Shown piece by piece: positions 9,876 through 18,828 of a stretch of DNA of 56,534 bases. The stretch comes from CAZEJK01 sp964512045. Lineage in GTDB: Bacteria; Acidobacteriota; Thermoanaerobaculia; Thermoanaerobaculales; Sulfomarinibacteraceae. Location: NCBI GenBank assembly GCA_964512045.1, contig CAZEJK010000006.1, positions 1-56,534 on the forward strand, given 5' to 3'. Numbering within the stretch: the first letter of the stretch is position 1; each line of letters starts with the position of its first letter. The notes beneath the pieces were generated by a model. It ran no database searches and was not told the origin of the DNA. It saw only the letters and a list, made by a program, of their open reading frames with translations. A program made the position numbers and the translations under genes.

Positions 9876-11291
9876 ATGAACATCGCGACAGTTCACGGAG
9901 GTTCCACCACCATCGACAGCTCCCTGGAGAGCCTTCAAGGCGGCTTCCGGGGCGCGCTGATCGCACCCGACCATCCTGGCTACGAGGAGCACTGCCGCCT
10001 GTACAACGGTATGATCGAGTGTCAGCCCGCACTCATCGCCCGCTGCGCAGACGTGGGCGATGCGGTCGCAGCCATCCGAACCGCCCGGAAGCACGACCTC
10101 CTCACATCGGTGCGCGGCGGAGGGCACAACGGAGCCGGGCTCGCACTACGCGACGGTGCACTCACCATCGACCTCTCCCAGATGCGCAGTGTGCGGGTCG
10201 ACCCGTCGGGCGAAACCGTCCGCGTCGAAGGAGGTTGCATCTGGGGCGACGTGGACCACGCGACACACGCCTTTGGCCGCGCGGTTCCCAGCGGAATCAT
10301 CTCCACCACCGGCGTCGCCGGGCTGACCCTCGGCGGCGGCCACGGCTACCTGACGCGCCGCTACGGGCTCACCATCGACAGCCTTCTGGAGGCCGATGTC
10401 GTCCTGGCAGACGGATCGGTTGTCACCGCGTCCGCTGACCGGCACCCGGACCTCTTCTGGGCGCTGCGCGGCGGTGGCGGAAACTTCGGCGTCGTGACCT
10501 CATTCCTGTTCCGTACGCATCCAGTCGCCACCGTCCACGCCGGCCCGATGCTGTGGCGGATGGAGGACGCCGAGGAGATCCTCGGCTGGTACCGCCACTT
10601 CATGCCCTCTGCACCAGAGGACCTGTACGGATTCTTCGGCTTCATGGTGGTACCGCCGACCCCACAGTTCCCTGACGAGCTCCACGGCCAGAAGATGTGC
10701 ACCGTGCTCTGGTGCTCCACCGACACGCATAACGGTACCGACACAATATCCGAGGCGGTCAGCTACCTGCCGAGCCCGGCGTTCTCACACGTCGGCGAGA
10801 TGCCGTACCCGATGCTGCAGGCCGCTTTCGACGAGCTGTATCACACCGGTCTGCAGTGGTACTGGAAGGGCGACTTCGTGCGCGAGATCAGCGACGACGC
10901 CGTCCGGGTCCACCTCGAGCACGCGGCCCGTCTTCCGACAGCGCACTCGACCATGCATCTCTACCCGATCGACGGCGCCGCCCACCGCGTTGCCAGCGAC
11001 GAGACGGCGTTCGCCCACCGCGATGCAAGCTGGTCGATGGTGATCGCCGGGGTCGACCCTGATCCTGCAAACCGGCGCCTGATCACCGACTGGGCCCGCA
11101 GCTACTGGCAGGATCTCCACCCCCACACCGCCGGCGGCGCCTACGTCAACTTCATGATGGAGGAGGGCGACGAGCGCATCCAGGCCACCTACGGCCCCAA
11201 CCACCGGCGCCTCCGGGAGGTCAAGGAGCACTACGACCCCGACAACCTGTTCCGGGTCAACCAGAACATCCGGCCGCTGGGTCGTGAGTGA
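9876..11291 (+). CDS. FAD-dependent oxidoreductase, berberine-bridge-enzyme/PCMH type
   Basis: This 471-residue flavoprotein has an N-terminal PCMH FAD-binding domain (VRGGGHNGAGLAL with the His that normally carries covalent FAD, then TGVAGLTLGGGHGYLTRRYG) and a C-terminal BBE domain ending YDPDNLFRVNQNI. The second FAD attachment residue, a Cys in bicovalent BBE enzymes, is replaced here (SGIISTTG), so FAD is probably attached through the His alone. Family members oxidise sugars, alcohols or plant-like alkaloid substrates with O2 or another acceptor; the substrate here cannot be predicted. The start at 9876 has a strong GGAAAGGAG. Control by the divergent HxlR-type regulator is likely. Confidence 0.9.
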   Translation: MNIATVHGGSTTIDSSLESLQGGFRGALIAPDHPGYEEHCRLYNGMIECQPALIARCADVGDAVAAIRTARKHDLLTSVRGGGHNGAGLALRDGALTIDLSQMRSVRVDPSGETVRVEGGCIWGDVDHATHAFGRAVPSGIISTTGVAGLTLGGGHGYLTRRYGLTIDSLLEADVVLADGSVVTASADRHPDLFWALRGGGGNFGVVTSFLFRTHPVATVHAGPMLWRMEDAEEILGWYRHFMPSAPEDLYGFFGFMVVPPTPQFPDELHGQKMCTVLWCSTDTHNGTDTISEAVSYLPSPAFSHVGEMPYPMLQAAFDELYHTGLQWYWKGDFVREISDDAVRVHLEHAARLPTAHSTMHLYPIDGAAHRVASDETAFAHRDASWSMVIAGVDPDPANRRLITDWARSYWQDLHPHTAGGAYVNFMMEEGDERIQATYGPNHRRLREVKEHYDPDNLFRVNQNIRPLGRE

Positions 11292-11298
11292 AGCACCG

Positions 11299-11326
11299 CG
11301 GAGCGCCCGGGCAACCGGGCGCTCCG
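11299..11326. terminator. Perfect 12-bp hairpin between convergent genes
   Basis: CGGAGCGCCCGG (11299-11310) pairs with CCGGGCGCTCCG (11315-11326) around a GCAA loop. It starts 8 bases after the oxidoreductase stop and sits 5 bases before the end of the convergent channel gene. There is no T-tract. It is the likely bidirectional terminator for both. Confidence 0.8.
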
Positions 11327-11331
11327 TGCAG

Positions 11332-12606
11332 CTACGACGGCGCTCCTGACCCACCGGCCAGATCACGACGGCTGAGGGTTCGAAGATCTTCCCCTGTCGG
11401 GTACTGGTACACCCGCAGGTCGAAGAACGGCACCACAGCGAGGATGTGATCGAAGATATCGGAGACGATCTCCTCATACTCCGCCCACGCCGTGGTCTTC
11501 GTAAAGGCGTACACCTGGACGGGGACACCGCGCTCGGTCGGCTCGAGCTGTCGCGCGAGGATCAGGATGTCCTGGTGGATCTCTGCATGGTGCTCCAGGT
11601 AGCTCACGAGGTAGGCGCGAAACGTCCCGAGGTTCGTCATCCTCCTGCCGTTGACGAGGGTCGAGTCGTCGATGCCGTGGCTTCGGTTGTACTCCGCCAG
11701 CTCCTGGCGCATCCTGACGATGTACTCCTCGAGGAACTGGATCCTCGAGAAGCGCTCCAACATCTCATCGGTGCAGAACCTGATGGAGGTCATGTCGATG
11801 TAGATCGAACGCGCGATCCGACGTCCTCCCCAGTCCTTCATCGCCTGCCAGTTCTTGAACGAGTCCGAGACCAGCGCATACGTGGGGATGCTGGTGATCG
11901 ACTTGTCCCAGTTCCGCACCTTGACGGCGGTCAGCGAGACATCGATCACATCGCCGTCGGCGTTGTACCTCGGCATGTCGATCCAGTCGCCCACCTGGAC
12001 CATCTTGTTGGCGGACAGCTGGATGCCACCGACGAAGCCGAGGATCGGGTCCCGAAAGATGAGCATGAGCACTGCGGTCAGCGCCCCCATCCCGCCGAGA
12101 AAGACGCCGGGCCTCTCACCAGTCAGAACCGTCAGCACCGTGATCCCGACCACGAAGAGGATCACCAGCTTCAGGACCTGGAAGAGCCCCTTGAGCGGTA
12201 CCCTCCTGGCCACGTCGTACTGCTCGTAGATCTCCAGGACGGCGTTCAGCAGCGCGTCTGCAACGATCAGCCCGGCCACGATCATGTACACCACACCGAG
12301 CTTCGTCATCACACCGGTAAGAACCGGCCAACCCTCGAGAAGCAGGGGAGACAGATGGTAGATCGTCAACGCGGAGGCGAAGTGCGACAGACGGCTGAAG
12401 ACCCTGCGCTCGAACATGATGTCGTCCCAGCTGGTCTCCGTCCGCCGCACCAGCCGCCCGAGCACAACGTTGATGACGAGCCTCGCCACAAGGTTGGCGA
12501 CAACCGCCACACTGATGATCCCGGCGACCATCATCGCCGGGAAGAGGAGATTCCCGCCGGCACCCAAGCCGTGTCGATCGAGCCACTCACCAAGCTGATG
12601 CATCAT
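11332..12606 (-). CDS. Mechanosensitive ion channel, MscS superfamily (YbdG-like)
   Basis: This 424-residue inner-membrane protein has about five N-terminal membrane helices. The MscS pore helix region is LGGMGALTAVLMLIFRDPILGFVGG, and the beta-domain is VQVGDWIDMPRYNADGDVIDVSLTAVKVRNWDKS. Size, helix count and the C-terminal part (VPVQVYAFTKTTAWAEYEEI) resemble Escherichia coli YbdG (MscM), a channel that opens on hypo-osmotic shock. Two consecutive ATG codons stand at the start; the second (12603) has better spacing from GGAG. It is transcribed alone. Confidence 0.92.
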   Translation of the reverse strand: MMHQLGEWLDRHGLGAGGNLLFPAMMVAGIISVAVVANLVARLVINVVLGRLVRRTETSWDDIMFERRVFSRLSHFASALTIYHLSPLLLEGWPVLTGVMTKLGVVYMIVAGLIVADALLNAVLEIYEQYDVARRVPLKGLFQVLKLVILFVVGITVLTVLTGERPGVFLGGMGALTAVLMLIFRDPILGFVGGIQLSANKMVQVGDWIDMPRYNADGDVIDVSLTAVKVRNWDKSITSIPTYALVSDSFKNWQAMKDWGGRRIARSIYIDMTSIRFCTDEMLERFSRIQFLEEYIVRMRQELAEYNRSHGIDDSTLVNGRRMTNLGTFRAYLVSYLEHHAEIHQDILILARQLEPTERGVPVQVYAFTKTTAWAEYEEIVSDIFDHILAVVPFFDLRVYQYPTGEDLRTLSRRDLAGGSGAPS

Positions 12607-12720
12607 GTCTCCGGGACGCCTCGTCAGCGGCGCCTTTTCGAGAGCCCACCAGGGGCGGGGAGCTCATGATCAAGCCGCCGCTGTCCAGTCTGCGACGTCG
12701 GTCTCGTCCAGTTCCGGGAA

Positions 12721-12738
12721 TCGGAGCACGTGCTCCGA
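12721..12738. promoter_or_regulatory. 18-bp perfect palindrome
   Basis: TCGGAGCACGTGCTCCGA is its own reverse complement. It lies 115 bases upstream of the channel gene start. It could be a regulator-binding site. As a hairpin it would have little or no loop, so a terminator role is less likely. Confidence 0.4.
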
Positions 12739-12995
12739 CTCAGTACAACCATCGCTCATCTCACGCAGCATGGGACGATCCCGATCGTCCGCAAGGGTAC
12801 CACTCCCGACCCTACCGGCCTCGCAGCCAGCTCCGTTCCCAGGCACGGCCCACGCCCGCAGAACCGACGAAGCTCCAAAGCGGCCCCGGAACGGGATCAG
12901 GTCCCGGTCCCGCCAGCCGGATCCCGGCCCACGACCCCAACTCTCGCCATCCCGGAAGTCTGAGCCGCTGAATCACCGACATCGCGGAGGGTGGG

Positions 12996-13037
12996 TGGCA
13001 TTCTGCACTTGGCACTCTGCACTCGCCACTCTCAACT
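12996..13037. repeat. Degenerate tandem repeat, 3 copies of 14 bp
   Basis: The units are TGGCATTCTGCACT, TGGCACTCTGCACT and CGCCACTCTCAACT. The first two differ at one base and the third is more degenerate. The array lies just downstream of the lipoprotein gene. No function can be assigned. Confidence 0.6.
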
Positions 13038-13075
13038 TCGCCTCGCTCTTCCGAAGATGTGGCGTGCTCGAGCTG

Positions 13076-13555
13076 CTACCGCAGCCTCGCTGTCACGGTC
13101 TTGCCTTCGGCCGTTGTCAGCCGCACCGAGATGGCCCGGGAGCCCAGCGCCTCCTCGACGGTCGTGCTCCTCCCGAGCAGGCACTCGCCGACCGCCCAGG
13201 GCACGGTTGCCTCGAGCCGTCCGCCATCGTCGCCGGTCACGGTCAAGGTCAACCGCGAGCCCCTGCGGCGAGCGATCACCCGGTCCTCGCCGTGACGCAT
13301 GGTCATCGTTTCCCGCCGGTGTTGAGCCAGCGGCGCCAGCAGCGCCCGCACGTCCTCGTCCACCTCGCCGTCGCACTCCAGCGACGTGCCCAGGGAGTCG
13401 CCGAGCATCGCTAGCACCACGTCACGCGAGAGTGCGATCTCAACGGCGCCACCGCCGATCGCAAGCTCGAAGTCGTTGCTGGGCCCGCTCGAGGCGCATG
13501 CCGCCACCGTCAGAGCCAGCACGAGAGATCCGATCCGCTCCACACACCGTTGCAT
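13076..13555 (-). CDS. Putative lipoprotein, function unknown
   Basis: This 159-residue protein has a lipoprotein signal (LVLALTVAACASS) with the lipidated Cys at about residue 20. After it comes a small beta-rich domain without recognisable family motifs. GAGGAGG lies 7 bases before the ATG. It probably sits in the periplasm or the inner leaflet of the outer membrane. It is on the same strand as the beta-helix gene 147 bases upstream, so the two may be co-transcribed. I do not recognise a family. Confidence 0.7.
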   Translation of the reverse strand: MQRCVERIGSLVLALTVAACASSGPSNDFELAIGGGAVEIALSRDVVLAMLGDSLGTSLECDGEVDEDVRALLAPLAQHRRETMTMRHGEDRVIARRRGSRLTLTVTGDDGGRLEATVPWAVGECLLGRSTTVEEALGSRAISVRLTTAEGKTVTARLR

Positions 13556-13702
13556 CTGCGGCCTCCTCGGAGACAGAAACGGAACCGGTACCGAGAAGGT
13601 TACAGGGCTGCCCGAATCTCAGCAGAACGACGGAAGCTGCGTCTGCCGGACGCTGTCAATCCGCCCGCTGGCGCTAACTGCTCTCGCCATACTTCGAGCC
13701 GG

Positions 13703-15808
13703 TCAGTACACGCCCGAGATCACCACCTCGATGTCGCCGCCGTCAACCAGCGCATCGTTGTTGACATCCGGATCGCCCGGGCTCCCACAGCCGGAGTCGT
13801 CGGCGCACCAGACAACCCACGCCAGATCCTGGGCATCGCACGTACCAGAGCGGTCCACGTCGCAGACACGAGGGCCAACCCCGGCCCAGAAGCCGCCGGT
13901 GAGCGTGTACGCTCCGCCGGTCATCGGGTTGCTGGCATCCGGCTGACCGATCGTTCCGGACAGTGTGTACGCCCCGCCTGTCGATGTTCCACCTCCACCG
14001 TCGATGGTCCACCACGAGATCGACGCCTGACGTGCCGGCCCTTTGGCGATCACGTTCCTGCCGGTGGACTCCGAACGGCCTCCCTGGAGCTGGTCGGTGC
14101 GCGTCGCCACGGCCTCGATGACCCCTCCAGTGCTGCACACCCGGTCGCCCACCGAGGCCTCCATCGCCCAGTGTACGACGCCTGGCTCAGCGACCGTGTG
14201 CCGCACCGTCGAGGTCGTCGCCGGCTCTGCCGCACCGTCCAGGTCCCAACGCAGATCCGGCTCCTGAGCACATCCGGCAGAGCGCACCGCCGCGGTAAGC
14301 GTGAATGCCTCCTGAACGGCCACGCGTTCGGGGCCATCGGCGCTGCACGCCAGCAAGCAGCGACCGGCCCGATGCTCGTACGCGCCGATGTCGCTGGCGA
14401 CGTCGCGCGGCTGTCCTTCGATGTCCATGGACGGCGCGACGTCAGAGATGCCGCCGTCGACCGCCGGGCTCGTAGCGGTCAGGTGGAAGTCACCGAGGTC
14501 CGCTGCAAAAAACCTCGGCTCCGCCCAGCGGGCACCGCGCTGCTCTCCGGTGACCAGACGGTCGAGCCCGGCCGCATCGACACAGGACTCGCCGCCGGCT
14601 CGTCCAACGCATACGACCTGGGACTCACCAAAAGGGTTGTACAGCAGACTGCCGGCCAGCTCCAGCTCGGCGCCATCCGAGACGGTCACCAGCCGGCCCG
14701 ACATGGTCGGGCTATCGTTGAACAGGATCGTGTTGAGCACCTGTGCCGACGTGCTCGCCCCTGATGAGCCGCCAACCACTTCGACCAGCGAGCGGCACTG
14801 GAGACATGCTGCCAGCGTGCTGTTGACGAGGCGCGCGGGCCCTTCGGAAGCCACGACCGCCGACAAACCGCTGTCGACGATCTCGCAGTTGACCACCGCA
14901 CCGCCACCGACGAGGCGCACGCCGACACCGCGGCTGCGCACGATGTGGCTATCGAGAACGCGCGTCGTGCCCGTGGCAGCACGTTGGTCCAGTCGTGGCT
15001 CGAGTGGATCACCGGCAACCTCCTGCAGCCTGTGGCGCACGACGACACCATCCCCACCGCTGTCCGCAATCCGGCTCCCCTCGATGACCACGCCCGCACC
15101 GGCGATCTCGATACCGACACCACCGCTGCCCACCACCTCGACGTCGCTCAGGACAAGCTCCGTGCACGGGCCCGGAGCGCACGCGACGCCAGCGATCTCC
15201 GTGTCACGCACCGTGGTGCGCTCGATCACGACACCGGAAATCGGTCCGAGCACCGCAGCGCCGGCCGGATCACCCACAGTCAGACGCACGCCGACCTCCC
15301 CACCGGTGATCCGGAGATCGGAGAGGACGACGTCGCCGTTGTCCCCCCATAGCGCCACACCCCACTGTCCGGGGGCCTCGATCTGTAGGCCCTGGAGGCG
15401 CAGGTGATGCGTCCCTGGACGAACGTTGATCCCGCCCGACACCACCACACCCGGCTCGATGGCGACGAGCTCGATCGGCGCCTCACTGGTACCGGAAACA
15501 AACAGGTCCAGCTCCGCCCCTCGGCCGTACGTACCGGCCCGTACACACACGACATCGCCCGGCTCGACGGTAGCAACGGCGTGCTCCAACGTCGCCCACG
15601 GCGCATCGGCGTCGCCAGTGCCGGCGTCATCTCCGCCCGGTGCCACGAAGTACGAGCACTCCGCCTGGAAAGCCCCAGCGTCTTTGGACACCTCGGTGAA
15701 TGTCGCAGCTCCGGACACTCCGCTAACAGTCCCCAGACACACGAGGATCACGCAGCAGATGCGCCGCACAGCCGCTCGGCGAGCTCCTGACTGAAGATCG
15801 AAAGGCAT
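13703..15808 (-). CDS. Secreted right-handed beta-helix protein with dockerin-like C-terminus
   Basis: This 701-residue protein has a signal peptide (residues about 15-34, VILVCLGTVSGVSGA). Residues 45-480 are a parallel beta-helix: it opens YFVAPGGDDAGTGDADAPWATL, typical of DUF1565/choice-of-anchor Q proteins, and continues with short GVxI/VxVxGGGVGI coils. Next comes a Cys-containing Ig-like segment, then a module with two related units (GGAYTLSGTIGQ and GGAYTLTGGFW). The end (CDVDRSGTCDAQDLAWV and DVNNDALVDGGDIEVVI) has two dockerin-type calcium-binding loops. The protein is likely exported and surface-attached; a polysaccharide substrate is plausible but not shown. AAGGAG precedes the ATG. 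Confidence 0.85.
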   Translation of the reverse strand: MPFDLQSGARRAAVRRICCVILVCLGTVSGVSGAATFTEVSKDAGAFQAECSYFVAPGGDDAGTGDADAPWATLEHAVATVEPGDVVCVRAGTYGRGAELDLFVSGTSEAPIELVAIEPGVVVSGGINVRPGTHHLRLQGLQIEAPGQWGVALWGDNGDVVLSDLRITGGEVGVRLTVGDPAGAAVLGPISGVVIERTTVRDTEIAGVACAPGPCTELVLSDVEVVGSGGVGIEIAGAGVVIEGSRIADSGGDGVVVRHRLQEVAGDPLEPRLDQRAATGTTRVLDSHIVRSRGVGVRLVGGGAVVNCEIVDSGLSAVVASEGPARLVNSTLAACLQCRSLVEVVGGSSGASTSAQVLNTILFNDSPTMSGRLVTVSDGAELELAGSLLYNPFGESQVVCVGRAGGESCVDAAGLDRLVTGEQRGARWAEPRFFAADLGDFHLTATSPAVDGGISDVAPSMDIEGQPRDVASDIGAYEHRAGRCLLACSADGPERVAVQEAFTLTAAVRSAGCAQEPDLRWDLDGAAEPATTSTVRHTVAEPGVVHWAMEASVGDRVCSTGGVIEAVATRTDQLQGGRSESTGRNVIAKGPARQASISWWTIDGGGGTSTGGAYTLSGTIGQPDASNPMTGGAYTLTGGFWAGVGPRVCDVDRSGTCDAQDLAWVVWCADDSGCGSPGDPDVNNDALVDGGDIEVVISGVY

Positions 15809-15984
15809 GATCGCTCCTTATCCCCTGTGCCGATCATCATCTCATAGACTGAATTCGCAAGCACGGCATCGATTGCCTCATCTTTCAGCACAGAAAAGGT
15901 AATGGTAGACGTCACAACCGCCAGACGTCGCGTCGCACGCGCCGGATGGAGAGGCGTACAATCCCTCCTCGAGGAGGAGCAAAC

Positions 15985-17496
15985 ATGGACCCGAGCACGC
16001 ACGTTGCCGTTGACGGACAGACCGTAACCCTCGATGCCGTCGAGCGCGTCGCCCGCCACCAAGCCGAGGTGAGGCTCTCCCCAAACGCGAGAGAGCGAAT
16101 CGTCCGGTCTCGTCAGTTCGTGGACGACATCCTCGCCTCCGGAGAGGTCGTGTACGGGATCAACACCGGCTTCGGCAAGCTCGCCGAGGTCCAGATCTCG
16201 CCCGATCAGCTCGCACAGCTGCAGCTCAACCTCGTACGCTCACACGCCTGTGGCGTGGGCGAACCGCTGCCGGAGGACGTGGTCCGCGCGATGCTGCTCC
16301 TACGTGCCAACGTGCTCGCCACCGGCTACGCCGGCTGCCGGGTCGAGGTGGTGGAGCATGTGCTCGACCTCCTGCGCACTGGCGTGCACCCGATCGTGCC
16401 CAGCCAGGGCTCGGTGGGCGCGTCCGGCGACCTGGCGCCACTGGCACATCTCGCCCTCGTGCTCGTGGGCGAGGGCGAGGCGGTCTTCGAGGGCCAGCGA
16501 ATGCCCGGGTCAAAAGCTCTCGAGCGGGCCGGCATGACTCCGCTCACGCTGGAGGCGAAGGAGGGGCTGGCACTGATCAACGGCACCCAGACCTCGGCGG
16601 CCATCGGCGCCTTGGCGATCGCGGACGCGCGCCGCCTGATCGAAGCCGCCGATGTGATCTGCGCGCTCTCTCTCGACGCCCAGGCCGGGACCGATGCGGC
16701 GTTCGAAGAGCAGGTGCATATCGCCCGACCTCACCCCGGCCAGATCGCCAGCGCCCGTCGCATGCGGCGCCTGCTGGCCGGCTCTGTAATTCGCGACTCG
16801 CACCGCGACTGTGGACGAGTCCAGGACGCCTACTCGTTGCGGTGCTCGCCGCAGGTGCATGGCGCCGCACGGGACGCACTGGAGCACGCCGCCACGGTGC
16901 TCGGCATCGAGCTCAACTCCGCCACGGACAACCCGATGGTCATGCCGGACGGCCGTCTCGTGTCCGGCGGCAACTTCCACGGCGCACCGATCGCCGCGGT
17001 CTTCGACTACCTGGCAGCCACGTTGACCGATCTCGCCTCGATCTCCGAGCGCCGGCTCGCGCGGTTGGTGGACACCTCGCTGTCCGGGCTCCCACGGTTT
17101 CTCATGGCGGACCCGGGCATCAACTCCGGCTTCATGATGGTCCAGGTCACCGCAGCCGCGCTGGTGAGCGAGTGCAAGACCCTCGCACACCCGGCGTCCG
17201 TCGACTCGATCCCGACGTCCGCGGGCCAGGAGGACCATGTGTCCATGTCCACCTGGGCAGCGCGCAAGCTGGCGAGCATCGTCGCCAACGTCCGGCAGGT
17301 GCTCGCCACCGAGTACCTGGGGGCGGTCCAGGGCATCGAGTTCCACCGTCCGCTGCACACTGCTCCCCCTCTCGAGGAGGCCGTGTCGACGCTGCGCGCT
17401 CGGGTGCCGCGAATGGACACTGACCGCTACATCGCCCCCGACATCGCTCAGGCCGCCGAGCTCGTTGACGGCCTCAGCGAGCTCGAATCCAGCTGA
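15985..17496 (+). CDS. hutH: Histidine ammonia-lyase
   Basis: This cytoplasmic enzyme converts L-histidine to urocanate and ammonia, the first step of histidine degradation. The 503-residue product is of normal length. The Ala-Ser-Gly triad that cyclises to the MIO cofactor is at residues 146-148 (GSVGASGDLAPLAH). Other family motifs seen are YGINTGFG near residue 58, LINGTQ, and NSATDNPM. The ATG at 15985 is chosen over one 39 bases upstream because GAGGAGGAG lies just in front of it. The rest of the hut pathway is not in this window, so this is an isolated gene or the pathway is split. It is divergent from the beta-helix gene. Confidence 0.96.
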   Translation: MDPSTHVAVDGQTVTLDAVERVARHQAEVRLSPNARERIVRSRQFVDDILASGEVVYGINTGFGKLAEVQISPDQLAQLQLNLVRSHACGVGEPLPEDVVRAMLLLRANVLATGYAGCRVEVVEHVLDLLRTGVHPIVPSQGSVGASGDLAPLAHLALVLVGEGEAVFEGQRMPGSKALERAGMTPLTLEAKEGLALINGTQTSAAIGALAIADARRLIEAADVICALSLDAQAGTDAAFEEQVHIARPHPGQIASARRMRRLLAGSVIRDSHRDCGRVQDAYSLRCSPQVHGAARDALEHAATVLGIELNSATDNPMVMPDGRLVSGGNFHGAPIAAVFDYLAATLTDLASISERRLARLVDTSLSGLPRFLMADPGINSGFMMVQVTAAALVSECKTLAHPASVDSIPTSAGQEDHVSMSTWAARKLASIVANVRQVLATEYLGAVQGIEFHRPLHTAPPLEEAVSTLRARVPRMDTDRYIAPDIAQAAELVDGLSELESS

Positions 17497-17594
17497 GCAC
17501 GAAGCTGCCGAAGTTACTTCTGCGCGAGCCATAACCCGGACGAGCCGGAGCCAAGCATGGCCGGACATGGTCGCAGCGCGAGGTCGGTTCTCGG

Positions 17595-17812
17595 ATTCAA
17601 CGCAAAGACGCTGGGACGCAAGGCCGCAAAGGAGAAGGGGGGAGGTAACAGAGGTGCATGGCAGAGCTGAGCTTATGAAGGCCGGCCGCGCCCTGGCGCT
17701 CGCTGGCCTCAAGCTTCGATCCCTCGTCGTGATCCCAGGACGTGCCAGGATGCACCCATCCTGAGTTCCTCCTCCTTTGCGACACAGCGTCTTGGCGCCT
17801 TTGCGTTGAAAA
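17595..17812. repeat. Imperfect long inverted repeat of the CGCAAAG-CGC type, MITE-like
   Basis: A ~40-bp arm at 17595-17634 (motifs TTCAACGCAAAGACGC and GCCGCAAAGGAG) returns as an inverted copy at 17772-17812 (CTCCTTTGCG, GCGCCTTTGCGTTGAA). About 137 bases lie between the arms. The intervening DNA has no gene. CGCAAAG-rich dispersed repeats of this kind are known in many unrelated bacteria. The structure looks like a miniature inverted-repeat element or a large hairpin inserted between hutH and the redox operon's end. Confidence 0.65.
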
Positions 17813-17857
17813 CCCTGCCACATCTCTCAGCTCATAAGTGGGCGGGAGGGAGGAGGG

Positions 17858-18295
17858 TTACGCGTACCGCTGGCGCATCGCCGCATCGCCGAGGGTCGCA
17901 TCGAGCCACCGCTGCCACTCCGGCCCCCGCCAGGTGCCCAGCGCCTGATGGGTGTCGTAGTAGCTCGTCGGGATCGGATGGGTGCCCACCACCACCTCGA
18001 GGCCGTACTTCGCCGGGATGAACCGCTCGAAGTCGGCGAGGTACGGGCACGGCGGGTAGCCAACGATCAGACCCGTGGCCAGGTGGATCACCTCAGCCCC
18101 GTTGGCGGCCATCTCCGCCGGCGCGTACTCGACGTTGCCGCCCGGACAGCCATCGCAGGTGGTGTAGCCGACGAGACGAACCTCTTGGCCGGCGTAGCGG
18201 GCGAACGCACCTTCACGGTTCTCCAGGGCTCGCAGGCACTTGCCGCCAGCACACCGGCGCCAGCGGTCACAGATGATGATCCCGACTCGGGTCAT
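17858..18295 (-). CDS. CGGC-domain protein, putative metal-binding
   Basis: This 145-residue protein matches the small CGGC family (PF08821), named for a Cys-Gly-Gly-Cys-type motif. Here the Cys set is CDRWRRCAGGKC near the N-terminus and TTCDGCPGGN at about residues 45-54, followed by GYPPCPY. The family is predicted to bind metal or an iron-sulfur centre; its biochemical role is not established. Its start overlaps the stop of the response regulator as ATGA, so it is the last member of the redox operon. Association with a multihaem/iron-sulfur complex suggests a role in cofactor handling or redox sensing, but that is inference. Confidence 0.8.
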   Translation of the reverse strand: MTRVGIIICDRWRRCAGGKCLRALENREGAFARYAGQEVRLVGYTTCDGCPGGNVEYAPAEMAANGAEVIHLATGLIVGYPPCPYLADFERFIPAKYGLEVVVGTHPIPTSYYDTHQALGTWRGPEWQRWLDATLGDAAMRQRYA

Positions 18296-18828
18296 GAGGT
18301 CCCCCCGGGCTTCCCCTCGACCTGGTTGAGCAACCGCCGCAAGGTGACCTCATCGAGCTGATCGAGCCTCGAGGCGAGACGATCCCGAAGCTGCTCGGAG
18401 CCGTTCTCCTCGTCTGACTCCACCGGCAGCCCGACCGCCCGTTTGACGCTCTCCAGAAACCGCTTCGGGCTGACCGGCTTCTCCAGATAGGTGAGCGGCC
18501 CGACCATCGTGCGCCCGGACACCACCTCATCGAAGTCGTCCCGACCCAGCTCATCGCGGGCATGGGCCGTCACGATCATGATCGGGATCCGCGCCCACTC
18601 CTTCCTCTTGCGCAGCTCATACAGGAACCGGATCCCCGATTTCTCCGGCATCACCAGGTCGAGCGAGATGAAGTCCGGTTTGCGGCGCCGGACCGCCTCC
18701 AGCGCCTCGGCGCCGTTGGCCGCAGTCTCCACCTGAAATCCGGCTCGCTCCAAAATCCCCGAGAAGAACGAGCGCACGTCCGGCTCGTCGTCGACGATCA
18801 AGATCAGCTTGTCCTCTGGCCCGCTCAT
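18292..18828 (-). CDS. Single-domain response regulator with C-terminal extension
   Basis: This 178-residue protein has a receiver domain (residues 7-125): acidic pair IVDDEPD, phosphoacceptor Asp57 in SLDLVMP, and the Lys in YLEKPVSP. After it, about 50 residues form a charged helix (SEQLRDRLASRLDQLDEVTLRRLLNQVEG), not a DNA-binding domain. It probably acts through protein contacts, or passes phosphate on. The start at 18828 overlaps the histidine kinase stop by 4 bases, and its own stop overlaps the CGGC gene, so translation is coupled on both sides. Confidence 0.92.
   Translation of the reverse strand: MSGPEDKLILIVDDEPDVRSFFSGILERAGFQVETAANGAEALEAVRRRKPDFISLDLVMPEKSGIRFLYELRKRKEWARIPIMIVTAHARDELGRDDFDEVVSGRTMVGPLTYLEKPVSPKRFLESVKRAVGLPVESDEENGSEQLRDRLASRLDQLDEVTLRRLLNQVEGKPGGTS

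Larger units (their letters stand above)
12607..13075. other. Gene-free stretch with a palindrome and short repeats
   Basis: No credible gene was found in these 469 bases. They contain an 18-bp perfect palindrome (12721-12738), GC-rich motifs such as GGTCCCGGTCCC that recur at the right edge of the window, and a 3 x 14-bp tandem repeat (12996-13037). Overlapping open frames have the codon pattern of noncoding DNA. Confidence 0.6.
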
